This document shows positions 16,429 to 24,611 of a stretch of DNA of 64,000 nt, one piece after another. Position 1 is the stretch's first letter; the number at the start of each line of letters is the position of its first letter. A program made the position numbers and the translations under genes. This stretch comes from RUG12461 sp045661345 (lineage in GTDB: Bacteria; Bacillota; Clostridia; Lachnospirales; Lachnospiraceae). The stretch lies in contig JAZRFM010000024.1 of NCBI GenBank assembly GCA_045661345.1, positions 1 to 64,000 on the forward strand, in the 5' to 3' direction. The notes beneath the pieces were generated by a model. That model saw only the letters and a list, made by a program, of their open reading frames with translations, ran no database searches and was not told the DNA's origin.

Positions 16429-16772
16429 AGAAATTAAAGTATTCTCCCGATTATACCGAAAAAATGCGGGAGCTAAAAAAGTATCTTGATTTCCAGTTCG
16501 GTGGAGATGCCAGGGAAAAAGTTATCAAAGAGATCGGTAGCCGCATCCGGTCATTGCGTGAGCATGAACAGATTGGCATTTCTGTTCGCGATATGTATGG
16601 AGTAGATATGGATTGTTTATGTATCTTTGTAGCAAAGAACTACGTATTCTACCGGATAGAAGCGGATTGTATTTATGTCGTGAGTATTTATAACGAACGC
16701 GAGGATTTCATGATGGATCTGTTCGGGATAAAAACCACATCCCAGGGGACAGAAGACTGCTGGGGTGGATGA
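16425..16772 (+). CDS. RelE/ParE-superfamily toxin
   Basis: A 115-residue basic protein with the RelE/ParE fold pattern: an N-terminal K-L-K-Y-S-P-D-Y strand, paired helices, G-I-S-V-R-D-M-Y-G-V, then the strands Y-V-F-Y-R-I-E and I-Y-V-V-S-I-Y-N-E-R-E-D-F. In this superfamily members cleave mRNA on ribosomes or inhibit gyrase; the group cannot be fixed here. The start is TTG, overlapping the antitoxin stop, so expression depends on antitoxin translation. Confidence 0.85.
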   Translation: MKKLKYSPDYTEKMRELKKYLDFQFGGDAREKVIKEIGSRIRSLREHEQIGISVRDMYGVDMDCLCIFVAKNYVFYRIEADCIYVVSIYNEREDFMMDLFGIKTTSQGTEDCWGG

Positions 16773-16824
16773 AATCCAGCGACAAGGAGCGTACCGGGCG
16801 GAAAGACTTACAATCGAAAGAAGG

Positions 16825-16850
16825 AAAAGCAGAAATGGAATCTGCTTTTT
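16825..16850 (+). terminator. rho-independent terminator
   Basis: AAAGCAGA pairs with TCTGCTTT around AATGGAA and is followed by T residues. It ends the toxin-antitoxin transcript just before the TTCAAT repeats. Confidence 0.8.
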
Positions 16851-16870
16851 TCAATGTTTTTTCAATATAA
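16850..16870 (+). promoter_or_regulatory. TTCAAT direct repeat, putative response-regulator box 1
   Basis: TTCAAT occurs at 16850-16855 and 16861-16866, exactly one helical turn (11 bases) apart, upstream of the response-regulator gene. An almost identical element lies upstream of the tannase gene at 18851-18867. This spacing is characteristic of OmpR/PhoB-type binding sites, so autoregulation is inferred. Confidence 0.65.
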
Positions 16871-16917
16871 GTCTGTGACAATGAGTTTTATGTACGATCA
16901 GGATATTTGAAACGGAG

Positions 16918-17610
16918 GTGAGGACGATCAAAATACTGCTTGCTGAGGATGAAAAAAGAATGTCAGATGCTCTGAGGGAAATCCTTAGTCTGGAAGGGTA
17001 TGATGTTGATCTTGCATATGACGGAGATGAGGCACAGACTGCCATTTTACAGGATATCTATGATGTGATCGTTCTTGATGTTATGATGCCCGGACTAAAC
17101 GGGTTTGAAGTGGCTGCCCAGGCAAGGAAAAGCGGGATCAGGACGCCGATCCTTATGCTGACTGCAAAGAGTGAACTGAATGACAAGGTCACCGGACTTG
17201 ATTCGGGAGCGGATGACTATCTTACCAAGCCTTTCATGACAAAGGAGCTGCTTGCGAGACTGCGTGCCCTTACCAGGCGCAATGCCGGATATCGGGAGGA
17301 GGAATTAAAGTTCGGTGATATCGTCCTCAAACAGAATACGGCGGAACTGGTTCAGGTGAAAACCGGCAAATCCGTCAGGCTTGGAGAGAAGGAATATCGT
17401 ATCCTGGAATACATGATCACGAACAGCAGCCAGATCCTGTCAAGGGAACAGCTGGCTATGCGTATATGGGGATACGATAACGAAGCGGAATACAATAATG
17501 TCGAGGTCTACATGTCTTTTACCAGAAAAAAACTCGCGTTCGTGAAATCAAAGACTCAGATCAAAGCGGTACGTGGCATAGGATATGAGCTGAGGTGTGA
17601 AGATGTTTGA
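16918..17610 (+). CDS. OmpR/PhoB-family response regulator
   Basis: A 230-residue regulator. The receiver domain (about 4-120) has the acidic pair E-D-E, the phosphoacceptor D54 in V-I-V-L-D-V-M-M-P-G, T in L-M-L-T-A and K in Y-L-T-K-P-F. The winged-helix output domain (about 130-228) ends R-G-I-G-Y-E-L. The start is uncertain: GTG 16918 lies directly on the GGAGG site, and no other ATG, GTG or TTG is available before the first beta strand; an unusual ATC at 16927 would be correctly spaced. It overlaps the kinase gene by eight bases and probably controls itself and the tannase gene through the TTCAAT repeats. Confidence 0.92.
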   Translation: MRTIKILLAEDEKRMSDALREILSLEGYDVDLAYDGDEAQTAILQDIYDVIVLDVMMPGLNGFEVAAQARKSGIRTPILMLTAKSELNDKVTGLDSGADDYLTKPFMTKELLARLRALTRRNAGYREEELKFGDIVLKQNTAELVQVKTGKSVRLGEKEYRILEYMITNSSQILSREQLAMRIWGYDNEAEYNNVEVYMSFTRKKLAFVKSKTQIKAVRGIGYELRCEDV

Positions 17611-18841
17611 AAAAACACGGAGAAAGATATTCCTGTCAATAGCCTGTTTTCTGATCCTGTTTCTGATCATAACTTTGTCAGTTGTCTATATCTCAAGCTA
17701 TCTTTCCGTAAGAAAAGAAAACCGGGAAATGCTTATGAGATACGTGGACATGTACTCACTGGAGTCTTTGCCCGGACAGGATCGTCCCCGGGATGATACT
17801 CCGCCGGGAGAGAATCCCCCGCCCCGTGATAACGCCTTGTATAAACTGTCATCCTTTTATTCGGTGGCTTACGGGGAAGACGGCAGCGTGATCGCGGTAG
17901 ATGCCGGTGTGAACGGGATCTACGGAAAGGAGGACATTCTTGCACTGGCGGAAAGGATATCAGACACCGGAAAAGGGGAAGGGCGGATAGATCAGATGCT
18001 TTACCGTGTGGAACCCAGAAAGGGATACACCTTGGTCGCGTTTATGGACACAACTCTGACAGATGATAACTTCACCGTCATTCTTGTAAATACACTGGTC
18101 GCAGGACTGGCCGCCATGCTTCTCCTCCTGATGGGAGCAGCGTTTATAGCGAAAAGGATCGTGAAGCCTCTTGAGGAAAACGATATCAGACAGAAAGCTT
18201 TTGTGTCGGATGCCGGGCACGAGCTTAAGACCCCGGTTTCCGTTATCAGCGCAAATGCGGATATTCTGTCAAGACAGCTTGGGAATAATGAGTGGCTTTC
18301 CAACATCCAGTACGAGAATGAACGGATGGGAAATCTCGTAAAGGAGCTTCTGGATCTTTCCCGTGCCGAAAGAAATGAAATACATACAGAGGTCATAGAT
18401 CTGTCCGAACTGATAAACAGTGAGGTTCTTCCCTTCGAAGGAGTGGCCTTCGAGCATGGTCTGACAATTAATACCGATATAGAGGAAAATGTGTATGTAA
18501 ACGGCGATACAGGCAGGACCGGTCAGCTGATTTCGATCCTTGTCGATAACGCCATAAGCCATAATGATGGCGGCGATTCCATAGAAGTGATGATGAAAAA
18601 GGAACGGAAAAATGCAGTCATCCGTGTTGTCAACAGCGGTACGGCGATTCCTGAGGCTGACAGGGAAAGGATATTTGACAGATTTGCCAGACTGGATGAA
18701 GCAAGGACAGACAACGGCTCCCATTATGGCTTGGGACTCTCCATTGCAAAGGCGATCACGGATAACATGGGTGGGAGAATACGAGTCCTGTGTGAAGAGG
18801 GCAGGGTGATATTCGAGGTGATCCTGCCGGTAAAAAAATAA
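17603..18841 (+). CDS. sensor histidine kinase
   Basis: A 412-residue membrane kinase. Two membrane helices (about 10-31 and 153-177) flank an extracytoplasmic sensor of about 120 residues that contains a proline-rich stretch (P-P-G-E-N-P-P-P). The HisKA motif is F-V-S-D-A-G-H-E-L-K-T-P with H206. N, G1 and G2 boxes of the ATPase domain are visible (I-L-V-D-N-A-I-S-H-N-D, F-D-R-F-A-R, G-L-G-L-S-I-A-K). There is hardly any HAMP. ATG 17603 is preferred to GTG 17597 because of GAGG spacing. It partners the preceding regulator. Confidence 0.92.
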   Translation: MFEKTRRKIFLSIACFLILFLIITLSVVYISSYLSVRKENREMLMRYVDMYSLESLPGQDRPRDDTPPGENPPPRDNALYKLSSFYSVAYGEDGSVIAVDAGVNGIYGKEDILALAERISDTGKGEGRIDQMLYRVEPRKGYTLVAFMDTTLTDDNFTVILVNTLVAGLAAMLLLLMGAAFIAKRIVKPLEENDIRQKAFVSDAGHELKTPVSVISANADILSRQLGNNEWLSNIQYENERMGNLVKELLDLSRAERNEIHTEVIDLSELINSEVLPFEGVAFEHGLTINTDIEENVYVNGDTGRTGQLISILVDNAISHNDGGDSIEVMMKKERKNAVIRVVNSGTAIPEADRERIFDRFARLDEARTDNGSHYGLGLSIAKAITDNMGGRIRVLCEEGRVIFEVILPVKK

Positions 18842-18850
18842 TTTCAGGTT

Positions 18851-18867
18851 TTCAATGTTTCTTCAAT
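18851..18867 (+). promoter_or_regulatory. TTCAAT direct repeat, putative response-regulator box 2
   Basis: TTCAAT at 18851-18856 and 18862-18867, 11 bases apart, in the context TTTTCAATGTTTCTTCAATA. This matches the element upstream of the response-regulator gene in 18 of 20 or so positions. It precedes the tannase gene by about 50 bases. Confidence 0.65.
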
Positions 18868-18917
18868 AAACCTCCTGTATCTTATCGTAAAACGATAACA
18901 ATACAGGAGGTTTCATT

Positions 18918-21206
18918 ATGAGTAGAAACAGAAGACCGTGGGCGATCATTCTTGCGGTGGCCATGTCAGCTTCCCTCTGTGCATGCTCGGCAGCCGGATC
19001 GGGTATGCAGCAGAGTACGGAATCTGCCGGTAATACAACAGTAACCGCAGATGATACTGCAGAAAAGACTGCCGTAGAAGTAACGTCATCGGACAAAACG
19101 GAAGAGATGAAAGCTGTGGAACAGGCACTTGATCTTTCAAATATGAAAGCTGAATGGACATACTCCCAGTCAGATGATGCATGGACATTATCGGTTGTAA
19201 CCGCCGTAACGGATCCCGAGATAGAGGACGAGCAGGGAGTATCCGTTTGTGTCCCCGGTGCATACGTGAAAGGGGTCGATACGGATGGAGACGGAAAAGA
19301 AGATGTAACGGATGGCTCCGGAACAGGTGATCTTGTCATAGACTCTGAAGCATCCGTGACAAGTACAAACGGACAGGTCTATACGGCGGCAACGGCTCCC
19401 GTGATCGTAAATACCGGTGCAGCCGGTTACAGCGAACAGGAAAATCAGACAGCCTCACCTGCGTACGCGTCTGAGGGATATATCAACGTTTCCTGCGGAA
19501 ACAGGGGGAAACAGAGTACACTGGACGATGGGACATATACAGGGGATGCTCCTTCGTGCCTGGTGGATCAGAAGAATGCAGTCCGTTTTGTGAAGTACAA
19601 TATCCTGCTTGGGAACATCCCCGGAAGTGTGGATTACTTTGTTTCAACAGGAGGTTCCGGCGGAGGAGCTCATGCCGCGATGCTGGCGGCAACATCTGAT
19701 AATCCGGTCTTCTATGATTATGAGATCGAAGCCGGAGCGGTAGGCATATATGAGGACGGCGACGGAAACTATATCACCAGCGTTACCATAGATGGTGAGG
19801 AAGTTCAGCTGTCTGACGGGATGTGGGGATGTATGGCATACAGTGCGATCACATCTCTGTCGGAAGCGGATATGGCACTCGCATTTGAATACTTCCTGGA
19901 TCCGACATACTCGTTTAACACTGATTTTCAGAAAAAGACAGCGGAGTATCTTGCCGCGGAGTATATGGACTATATCAATGAGCAGAACCTTACGATAGCG
20001 GAGGAGCTTGTGGGATTTGATCTGAATGCTGACGGGGATGTAAGTGATGAGATCCCGCTTACGATCGAATATGATCCGGATTCTCATGCTGACACCAATG
20101 GATACTATGGCACCTATGTGGATCTCTATCTCGCGGAATTCACACAAAGCCTGAACGATTACCTGGCACGACTTGACTATACGGAAGACTGGACATGGTT
20201 TGATTCTGACGGGACAGCGCTGTCTGACGAAGATGTGGCCTCCATGACGGGCAGTGACAGGGCGCTTGCCTTTATAGAGGGAAGATATGCGAAAGGAAGC
20301 ACCGGGGGTGGCGATTCCATGGGAGGTATGGGAGGCCCCGGAGGGGACAATGCAGGAGGCCCGCCGGATATGGGAAATGGCAGACCGGGAGGAGATAACG
20401 CAGGAGGACCGCCCGATCAGGGAAACGGTGGAGCCGGAGGAGACAATGCAGGAGGTCCTCCTGATATGGAAGGCGGCAACGAGGCGCAGACAGAAGAAGT
20501 AGTAGGAACTCCCGATGCCGGGACGACACAGTCTGCAAGCAGTAAGACAAACAGTTCCAACTACGCTTCTTATGAGGAAATGCTCAGTGCATATCAGGAA
20601 GATATCGCGGAAATAGAAGCCGGTGATCAGTATGGAAACAACATAGTGGAATTATATGATCCGATAAATTATATCGGTGCTGATGGAACCAGTGATCCCG
20701 TATGGACAAGGATTCTCATGGGAGCATCAGAGGGTGATATCTCCATGATGAATTCCCTGAACCTGCAGATCGCATGGCTGAATGCGGGGACTGATGCGGT
20801 GATCGAGTGGCAGTGGGACGGAGGTCACGTACCATCCGAGGTATTCGGGGATTCCCTGTCACTGTATGTGGATGAAATGTATGGAAAATATGTGGATGGA
20901 GCGGTAAGTGTTACGAAAGCCGAAGCCAGCGGACAGACTGCAAACGGTACAGCTGCAGAAGCGTCCGGAAAGGATATCTCCTCATGGGTTACTTACTCGG
21001 AGGATACGGGAGCATCCTTCTCCCTTGCGGATATCGCGGCATACAGGACAGCCGGTGCAAGTAAAGCAATCCCCGGATTTGATGTGATGGACTATGGTCA
21101 GGAGGACTATGTATTTGGCAGCTCATCCAGAGATGCCAGACACTGGGACAGGCATGTGCTGGATGTGTTTGAAGAAAATGCAGAGGAACTATCGGCATTG
21201 TTTTGA
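18918..21206 (+). CDS. subtype A tannase-like secreted lipoprotein esterase
   Basis: A 762-residue protein. The N-terminus is a lipoprotein signal with lipobox L-C-A-C (Cys about 22). Residues about 180-480 match bacterial subtype A tannases: V-K-Y-N-I-L-L-G-N, S-T-G-G-S-G-G-G-A-H with nucleophile S247, G-A-V-G-I-Y, W-G-C-M-A-Y-S-A-I-T-S-L and N-G-Y-Y-G-T-Y-V-D-L-Y. Candidate acid and base are D607 and H637 (W-D-G-G-H-V-P-S-E), about 30 residues apart as in known tannases. A glycine-rich insert with three G-G-D-N-A-G-G-P-P-D copies lies at about 460-525. Tannases split galloyl esters of plant tannins. It follows the two-component genes and a TTCAAT box, so its expression is probably induced by them. 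Confidence 0.8.
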   Translation: MSRNRRPWAIILAVAMSASLCACSAAGSGMQQSTESAGNTTVTADDTAEKTAVEVTSSDKTEEMKAVEQALDLSNMKAEWTYSQSDDAWTLSVVTAVTDPEIEDEQGVSVCVPGAYVKGVDTDGDGKEDVTDGSGTGDLVIDSEASVTSTNGQVYTAATAPVIVNTGAAGYSEQENQTASPAYASEGYINVSCGNRGKQSTLDDGTYTGDAPSCLVDQKNAVRFVKYNILLGNIPGSVDYFVSTGGSGGGAHAAMLAATSDNPVFYDYEIEAGAVGIYEDGDGNYITSVTIDGEEVQLSDGMWGCMAYSAITSLSEADMALAFEYFLDPTYSFNTDFQKKTAEYLAAEYMDYINEQNLTIAEELVGFDLNADGDVSDEIPLTIEYDPDSHADTNGYYGTYVDLYLAEFTQSLNDYLARLDYTEDWTWFDSDGTALSDEDVASMTGSDRALAFIEGRYAKGSTGGGDSMGGMGGPGGDNAGGPPDMGNGRPGGDNAGGPPDQGNGGAGGDNAGGPPDMEGGNEAQTEEVVGTPDAGTTQSASSKTNSSNYASYEEMLSAYQEDIAEIEAGDQYGNNIVELYDPINYIGADGTSDPVWTRILMGASEGDISMMNSLNLQIAWLNAGTDAVIEWQWDGGHVPSEVFGDSLSLYVDEMYGKYVDGAVSVTKAEASGQTANGTAAEASGKDISSWVTYSEDTGASFSLADIAAYRTAGASKAIPGFDVMDYGQEDYVFGSSSRDARHWDRHVLDVFEENAEELSALF
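20320..20480 (+). repeat. glycine-rich tandem repeat in the tannase gene
   Basis: Three copies of a roughly 57-bp unit, each coding for G-G-D-N-A-G-G-P-P-D followed by a few variable residues. It encodes a flexible Gly/Pro linker inserted between the nucleophile-bearing part and the part with the acid/base residues. Confidence 0.75.
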
Positions 21207-21226
21207 CGGAAAGGAAGGATACAAAA

Positions 21227-22684
21227 ATGAAGACAGGTAAATGGAAAAGTATAGCGGCGATCGGAATGGCGGTCTTACTGTTGATGACAGGTTGTACACA
21301 GACTGCTCCGGCTAAAGAAGCAGGGACAGATGATATTTCGGAAACTGAACAGACAATTGATCATACCGGTGCTGATGTATCGGATGAATCAAAGGAGATG
21401 ACTTTATACGAAAACAGTGAAGATGGGGGACATGCCATAACTGCTGACGGTGAAACGGCTTCGTACAGTCTTGCATCCGTGAAGAAGACCGGAGATTCGG
21501 AAGGGGATGAGGCGGACTTCTACGGTGAGAATGCAGCGGTATTCGCTACCAATGGTGCGAATCTGACTCTCACGGGGATGGAGATAACCACCGATGGAAC
21601 GCATGCCAATGCAGTCTTCTCTTACGGAGAAGGAACCGTGGTGGATATATCGGATTCAACCATAAATACGGCAGGAAACTGCTCGGGAGGCCTTATGACA
21701 ACGGGCGGAGGAACCATGAATGCCTCTGACCTTACCATCCACACGACCGGCAATTCATCGGCTGCCATAAGATCAGACAGAGGCGGGGGAACGGTCACGG
21801 TGACCGGAGGCAGTTATACGACAGACGGTGTCGGATCTCCTGCGATTTATTCGACTGCTGATATCACTGTAAATGATGCCGATCTTACATCAACGGCTTC
21901 AGAGGGAATAGTGGTAGAGGGGCAGAATTCCGTTACACTGAACAATTGTGTATTGACTGCTGATAATAACACGCATAACAGTGATAAATCTGATTACTAC
22001 GAGGCTGTGATGATCTATCAGTCCATGTCCGGTGATGCAGATACGGGATTATCTGAGTTTACTGCAAACGGCGGAAGCATCATCAATGCAAACGGGGACA
22101 TCTTCTTTGTGAACAATACTGCCACGGATATATCCCTTTCGGATGTAAACGTTCAGAATAACGGGGACGGCGTATTCCTGCGCGCGGCTGCAGCCGGATG
22201 GGGAAAGGAAGGATCAAACGGCGGAAAGGTCAATCTGTATGCATCATCGCAGAAGATAGACGGAGATATGGTTGTTGATGATGTATCGATCCTGAATCTG
22301 TACCTGAAGGACGAAAGCGGGTTTACCGGTGCAATTAATCCGGATGGAGAATCCGGGGAAGTATACGTGGAGATTGAGGAAGGATCCAGGTGGACCCTGA
22401 CCGGAGACTCGAACATCAAATCACTCACCTGCGAACCGGATTCTGTTGATCTGAATGGATATACGCTCACGGTAGACGGAAAGACCTACACGGAAGGTAC
22501 AGCTATGTCAGGCGATGCCATAGAGATCAAGATAAGCGAAGAGAAAGGACAGGGCGGTGATATGCAGTCGCCACCTGATGGCAATGGGCAGCCGCCTCAG
22601 AAACCGGATGGGCAGCCGCCTCAGAAACCGGATGGAGAGCCTCCGCAGAGACCTGATGGCGGTACCGGGCCGGATGGCGAATAA
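21227..22684 (+). CDS. secreted beta-helix lipoprotein with proline-rich tail
   Basis: A 485-residue protein. The signal ends in lipobox L-M-T-G-C (Cys about 23). Residues about 80-370 consist of short repeating strands rich in T, N, G and D (for example A-N-L-T-L-T-G-M-E-I-T-T-D-G), the look of a right-handed parallel beta helix seen in adhesins and carbohydrate-binding proteins. The C-terminus has repeated P-P-Q-K-P-D-G units (about 455-480) and no LPXTG motif. ATG 21227 has GGAAGG upstream. It lies 20 bases after the tannase gene and is probably co-transcribed. It may bind polysaccharide or tannin-containing plant surface; this is inference. Confidence 0.72.
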   Translation: MKTGKWKSIAAIGMAVLLLMTGCTQTAPAKEAGTDDISETEQTIDHTGADVSDESKEMTLYENSEDGGHAITADGETASYSLASVKKTGDSEGDEADFYGENAAVFATNGANLTLTGMEITTDGTHANAVFSYGEGTVVDISDSTINTAGNCSGGLMTTGGGTMNASDLTIHTTGNSSAAIRSDRGGGTVTVTGGSYTTDGVGSPAIYSTADITVNDADLTSTASEGIVVEGQNSVTLNNCVLTADNNTHNSDKSDYYEAVMIYQSMSGDADTGLSEFTANGGSIINANGDIFFVNNTATDISLSDVNVQNNGDGVFLRAAAAGWGKEGSNGGKVNLYASSQKIDGDMVVDDVSILNLYLKDESGFTGAINPDGESGEVYVEIEEGSRWTLTGDSNIKSLTCEPDSVDLNGYTLTVDGKTYTEGTAMSGDAIEIKISEEKGQGGDMQSPPDGNGQPPQKPDGQPPQKPDGEPPQRPDGGTGPDGE

Positions 22685-22743
22685 AGTCCACGCTGCAAAG
22701 CGAAAAAAACTGTAATACGACACGATCAAACGACAAAACACCA

Positions 22744-22790
22744 TTCAAACGCGCCGGACAAGGAGAAAAACAGTTGCTGGCGCGTTTGAA
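22744..22790. repeat. perfect 12-bp inverted repeat with 23-base loop
   Basis: TTCAAACGCGCC (22744-22755) and GGCGCGTTTGAA (22779-22790), flanked by imperfectly pairing ACACC/GGTGT. There is no T-tract, so it is not a simple terminator. It lies between the beta-helix lipoprotein gene and a separate terminator. Confidence 0.75.
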
Positions 22791-22851
22791 AACGGTGTAT
22801 GATAAAAACAACAGGGAAAAATCATGATCAGGTCGTGAGGATGGCAAAGAC

Positions 22852-22876
22852 CGGGCAGATGGCTGCCCGTTTTTTG
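22852..22876 (+). terminator. rho-independent terminator
   Basis: CGGGCAG-ATGG-CTGCCCG followed by seven T. It probably ends the tannase/beta-helix transcript. TATAAT at 22880-22885 immediately after it may be the -10 of the next gene. Confidence 0.88.
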
Positions 22877-22939
22877 GTGTATAATGGACTTCGAGCCATG
22901 AAAACGGATAAAAGTGGATATCATTGTGCGGAGTTGAGA

Positions 22940-23680
22940 ATGGAGACAGTGAAGAAAAAGGGGTTAAATGCTAATCAAATAAAGGTGATTGCGATTATTG
23001 CGATGACCATAGATCATGTGACATGGCTTCTGTATCCGGGATGCCAGAAAATATGGTGGGTTATGCTTTTACACGCGATAGGCAGATTGACAGCACCTAT
23101 CATGTGGTTTTTTCTTGCAGAAGGATTTCATTATACCCGAAACCTGAAGAAGTATATTGTCAGATTGTTTGTTTTCGCTGTGATTTCTCATTTTGCATAT
23201 GACTTTGCCGGAGGAATACCATTTCTTCCCAACGGATTCTTCAATATGACCAGTGTGATGTGGTCGCTTGCCTGGGCTGTGGTTTTGATGGTCATCTTTA
23301 CAACGGAACGGTTGCCACAGTGGGGAAAAATCCTTTTGATCCTTGTAATCTGCCTGATTACCTTCCCGTCGGATTGGTCAACAGTGGCGGCTATGTGTCC
23401 GGTATACTTATACCTGAATCGCGGCGACTTCAGGAAACAATCGCTTGCCATGCTCATATGGACAGCCATTTATGCAGCAGTATACTTTATATTTATGGAC
23501 AAAGCATACGGAATCCTTCAGATGTGTACACTGTTATCATTGCCGATTCTGAAACAGTATAATGGCGAAAGGGGAAGCTGGAGAGGTATGAAGTGGTTCT
23601 TCTATATCTACTATCCCGCGCACTTATTTGTGATCGGAGTTTTCAGGGTGATCATGGGAGGCGGCAGTATTTTTCCGTAA
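22940..23680 (+). CDS. TraX-family membrane protein
   Basis: A 246-residue polytopic protein beginning G-L-N-A-N-Q-I-K-V-I-A-I-I-A-M-T-I-D-H, the characteristic first helix of TraX-family proteins, with seven to eight hydrophobic segments and a C-terminal Y-I-Y-Y-P-A-H-L-F-V-I-G motif. TraX of the F plasmid acetylates pilin, and chromosomal clostridial members are thought to be acyltransferases of surface molecules. ATG 22940 is preferred over the longer frame from 22799 because the family alignment begins there and the longer frame would run through the terminator. Confidence 0.87.
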   Translation: METVKKKGLNANQIKVIAIIAMTIDHVTWLLYPGCQKIWWVMLLHAIGRLTAPIMWFFLAEGFHYTRNLKKYIVRLFVFAVISHFAYDFAGGIPFLPNGFFNMTSVMWSLAWAVVLMVIFTTERLPQWGKILLILVICLITFPSDWSTVAAMCPVYLYLNRGDFRKQSLAMLIWTAIYAAVYFIFMDKAYGILQMCTLLSLPILKQYNGERGSWRGMKWFFYIYYPAHLFVIGVFRVIMGGGSIFP

Positions 23681-23728
23681 AAGCAGGTTTGCCGGGATCA
23701 ACAGTGGAACGGCTGAAAGGATCATGAA

Positions 23729-23972
23729 ATGGATATCGATTTGGCATATGAGAACGATCTGAATACCATCAGTAGCATCACGCAGACAACGATAAAACAG
23801 GTATATCCGAGGTATTATCCTGCAGGCGCGGTGGATTTCTTCTCAAAACATCATTCCGATGAACATATACGAGAGGATATTTCCAAAGGGAAAGTGTGAA
23901 TATCACATTATCGAAACGGAGAATGGAGATTGTCTTTGCTATGATGTCATGAGATTGGAGAAAAGCAGATGA
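23729..23972 (+). pseudogene. GNAT acetyltransferase with the middle deleted
   Basis: From ATG 23729 the frame reads V-Y-P-R-Y-Y-P-A-G-A-V-D-F-F and H-H-S-D-E-H-I, the N-terminus of a common clostridial GNAT, and stops at 23899. One frame over, C-E-Y-H-I-I-E-T-E-N-G-D-C-L-C-Y-D-V-M follows immediately, which is the C-terminus of the same family. The catalytic acetyl-CoA region (about 80 residues) is missing. The end overlaps the MmcQ-MGMT start. Confidence 0.7.
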
Positions 23973-24607
23973 AAACCAGAGAAGAGGCTCTCACATTTGG
24001 ACTGTCCTTTCCGGACACATACCAGGATGCTCCGTTTCATGATACCAACTGGCAGCTTGTCAGATATAAAGGAAACAAAAAGGCGTTCCTGTGGACTTAT
24101 GAGCGGGATGGGCATATCAATCTGAATGTGAAGGTGGAACCGGATAAAGCCTTCTTTTGGCGCGATATATATAAGGCGGTAATGCCGGGATATCACCAAA
24201 ACAAAGAGCATTGGAATACCATTATTCTTGACGGGAGTGTACCGGATGATGATGTTAAGGTGATGATAGCGGAAAGCTATGATCTGATCTCGGATAGTCC
24301 GTCTAAGAGAATCTATGAGGCAGTGAAGATGATTCCGAGAGGTTGCGTTGCCACTTATGCGCAGGTTGCAGAGGCTGCAGGGGATCGAAAGATGGCCAGA
24401 GCGGTGGGTAATGCGCTTCATAAGAATCCGGATCCGTCTACGATACCGTGTCATCGCGTTGTGAACGCAAAGGGAGAACTTGCCGGAGAGTATGCCTTCG
24501 GAGGCGCATGGAAACAAGCGGAGCTTCTGAAAGCCGAGGGAGTGGAAGTGGTCGATGGCAAGGTGGATTTGGATAGATTTCAGTGGGAAGAGGATAGGAG
24601 GTCATAA
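23969..24607 (+). CDS. MmcQ/YjbR domain fused to methylated-DNA-protein cysteine methyltransferase
   Basis: A 212-residue fusion. Residues about 1-105 are an MmcQ/YjbR domain (F-P-D-T-Y-Q-D-A-P-F, then M-P-G-Y-H-Q-N-K-E-H-W). Residues about 112-200 are an MGMT/AGT-type domain with the helix R-A-V-G-N-A-L-H-K-N-P and the active site P-C-H-R-V (C161). MGMT enzymes transfer O6-alkyl groups from guanine to that cysteine and are consumed. The MmcQ part may help DNA binding. It begins at the tail of the deleted GNAT gene and ends five bases before the flavodoxin gene, so they probably form an operon. Confidence 0.88.
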   Translation: MKTREEALTFGLSFPDTYQDAPFHDTNWQLVRYKGNKKAFLWTYERDGHINLNVKVEPDKAFFWRDIYKAVMPGYHQNKEHWNTIILDGSVPDDDVKVMIAESYDLISDSPSKRIYEAVKMIPRGCVATYAQVAEAAGDRKMARAVGNALHKNPDPSTIPCHRVVNAKGELAGEYAFGGAWKQAELLKAEGVEVVDGKVDLDRFQWEEDRRS

Positions 24608-24611
24608 GGGA

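Noticed and set aside
20280..20500. CRISPR-like array suggested by the regularly spaced repeats in the tannase gene
   Set aside because: The repeats are in frame, coding, and translate into a Gly-Pro linker. There are no unique spacers and no cas genes.
18918..21206. Initial idea that the gene after the two-component system is a CotH-type spore-coat kinase
   Set aside because: Genes of this kind often follow such two-component systems and share the Gly-Pro-Asp linker style, but the residues V-K-Y-N-I-L-L-G-N, G-G-S-G-G-G-A-H and W-D-G-G-H-V-P-S-E fit subtype A tannases and not CotH.
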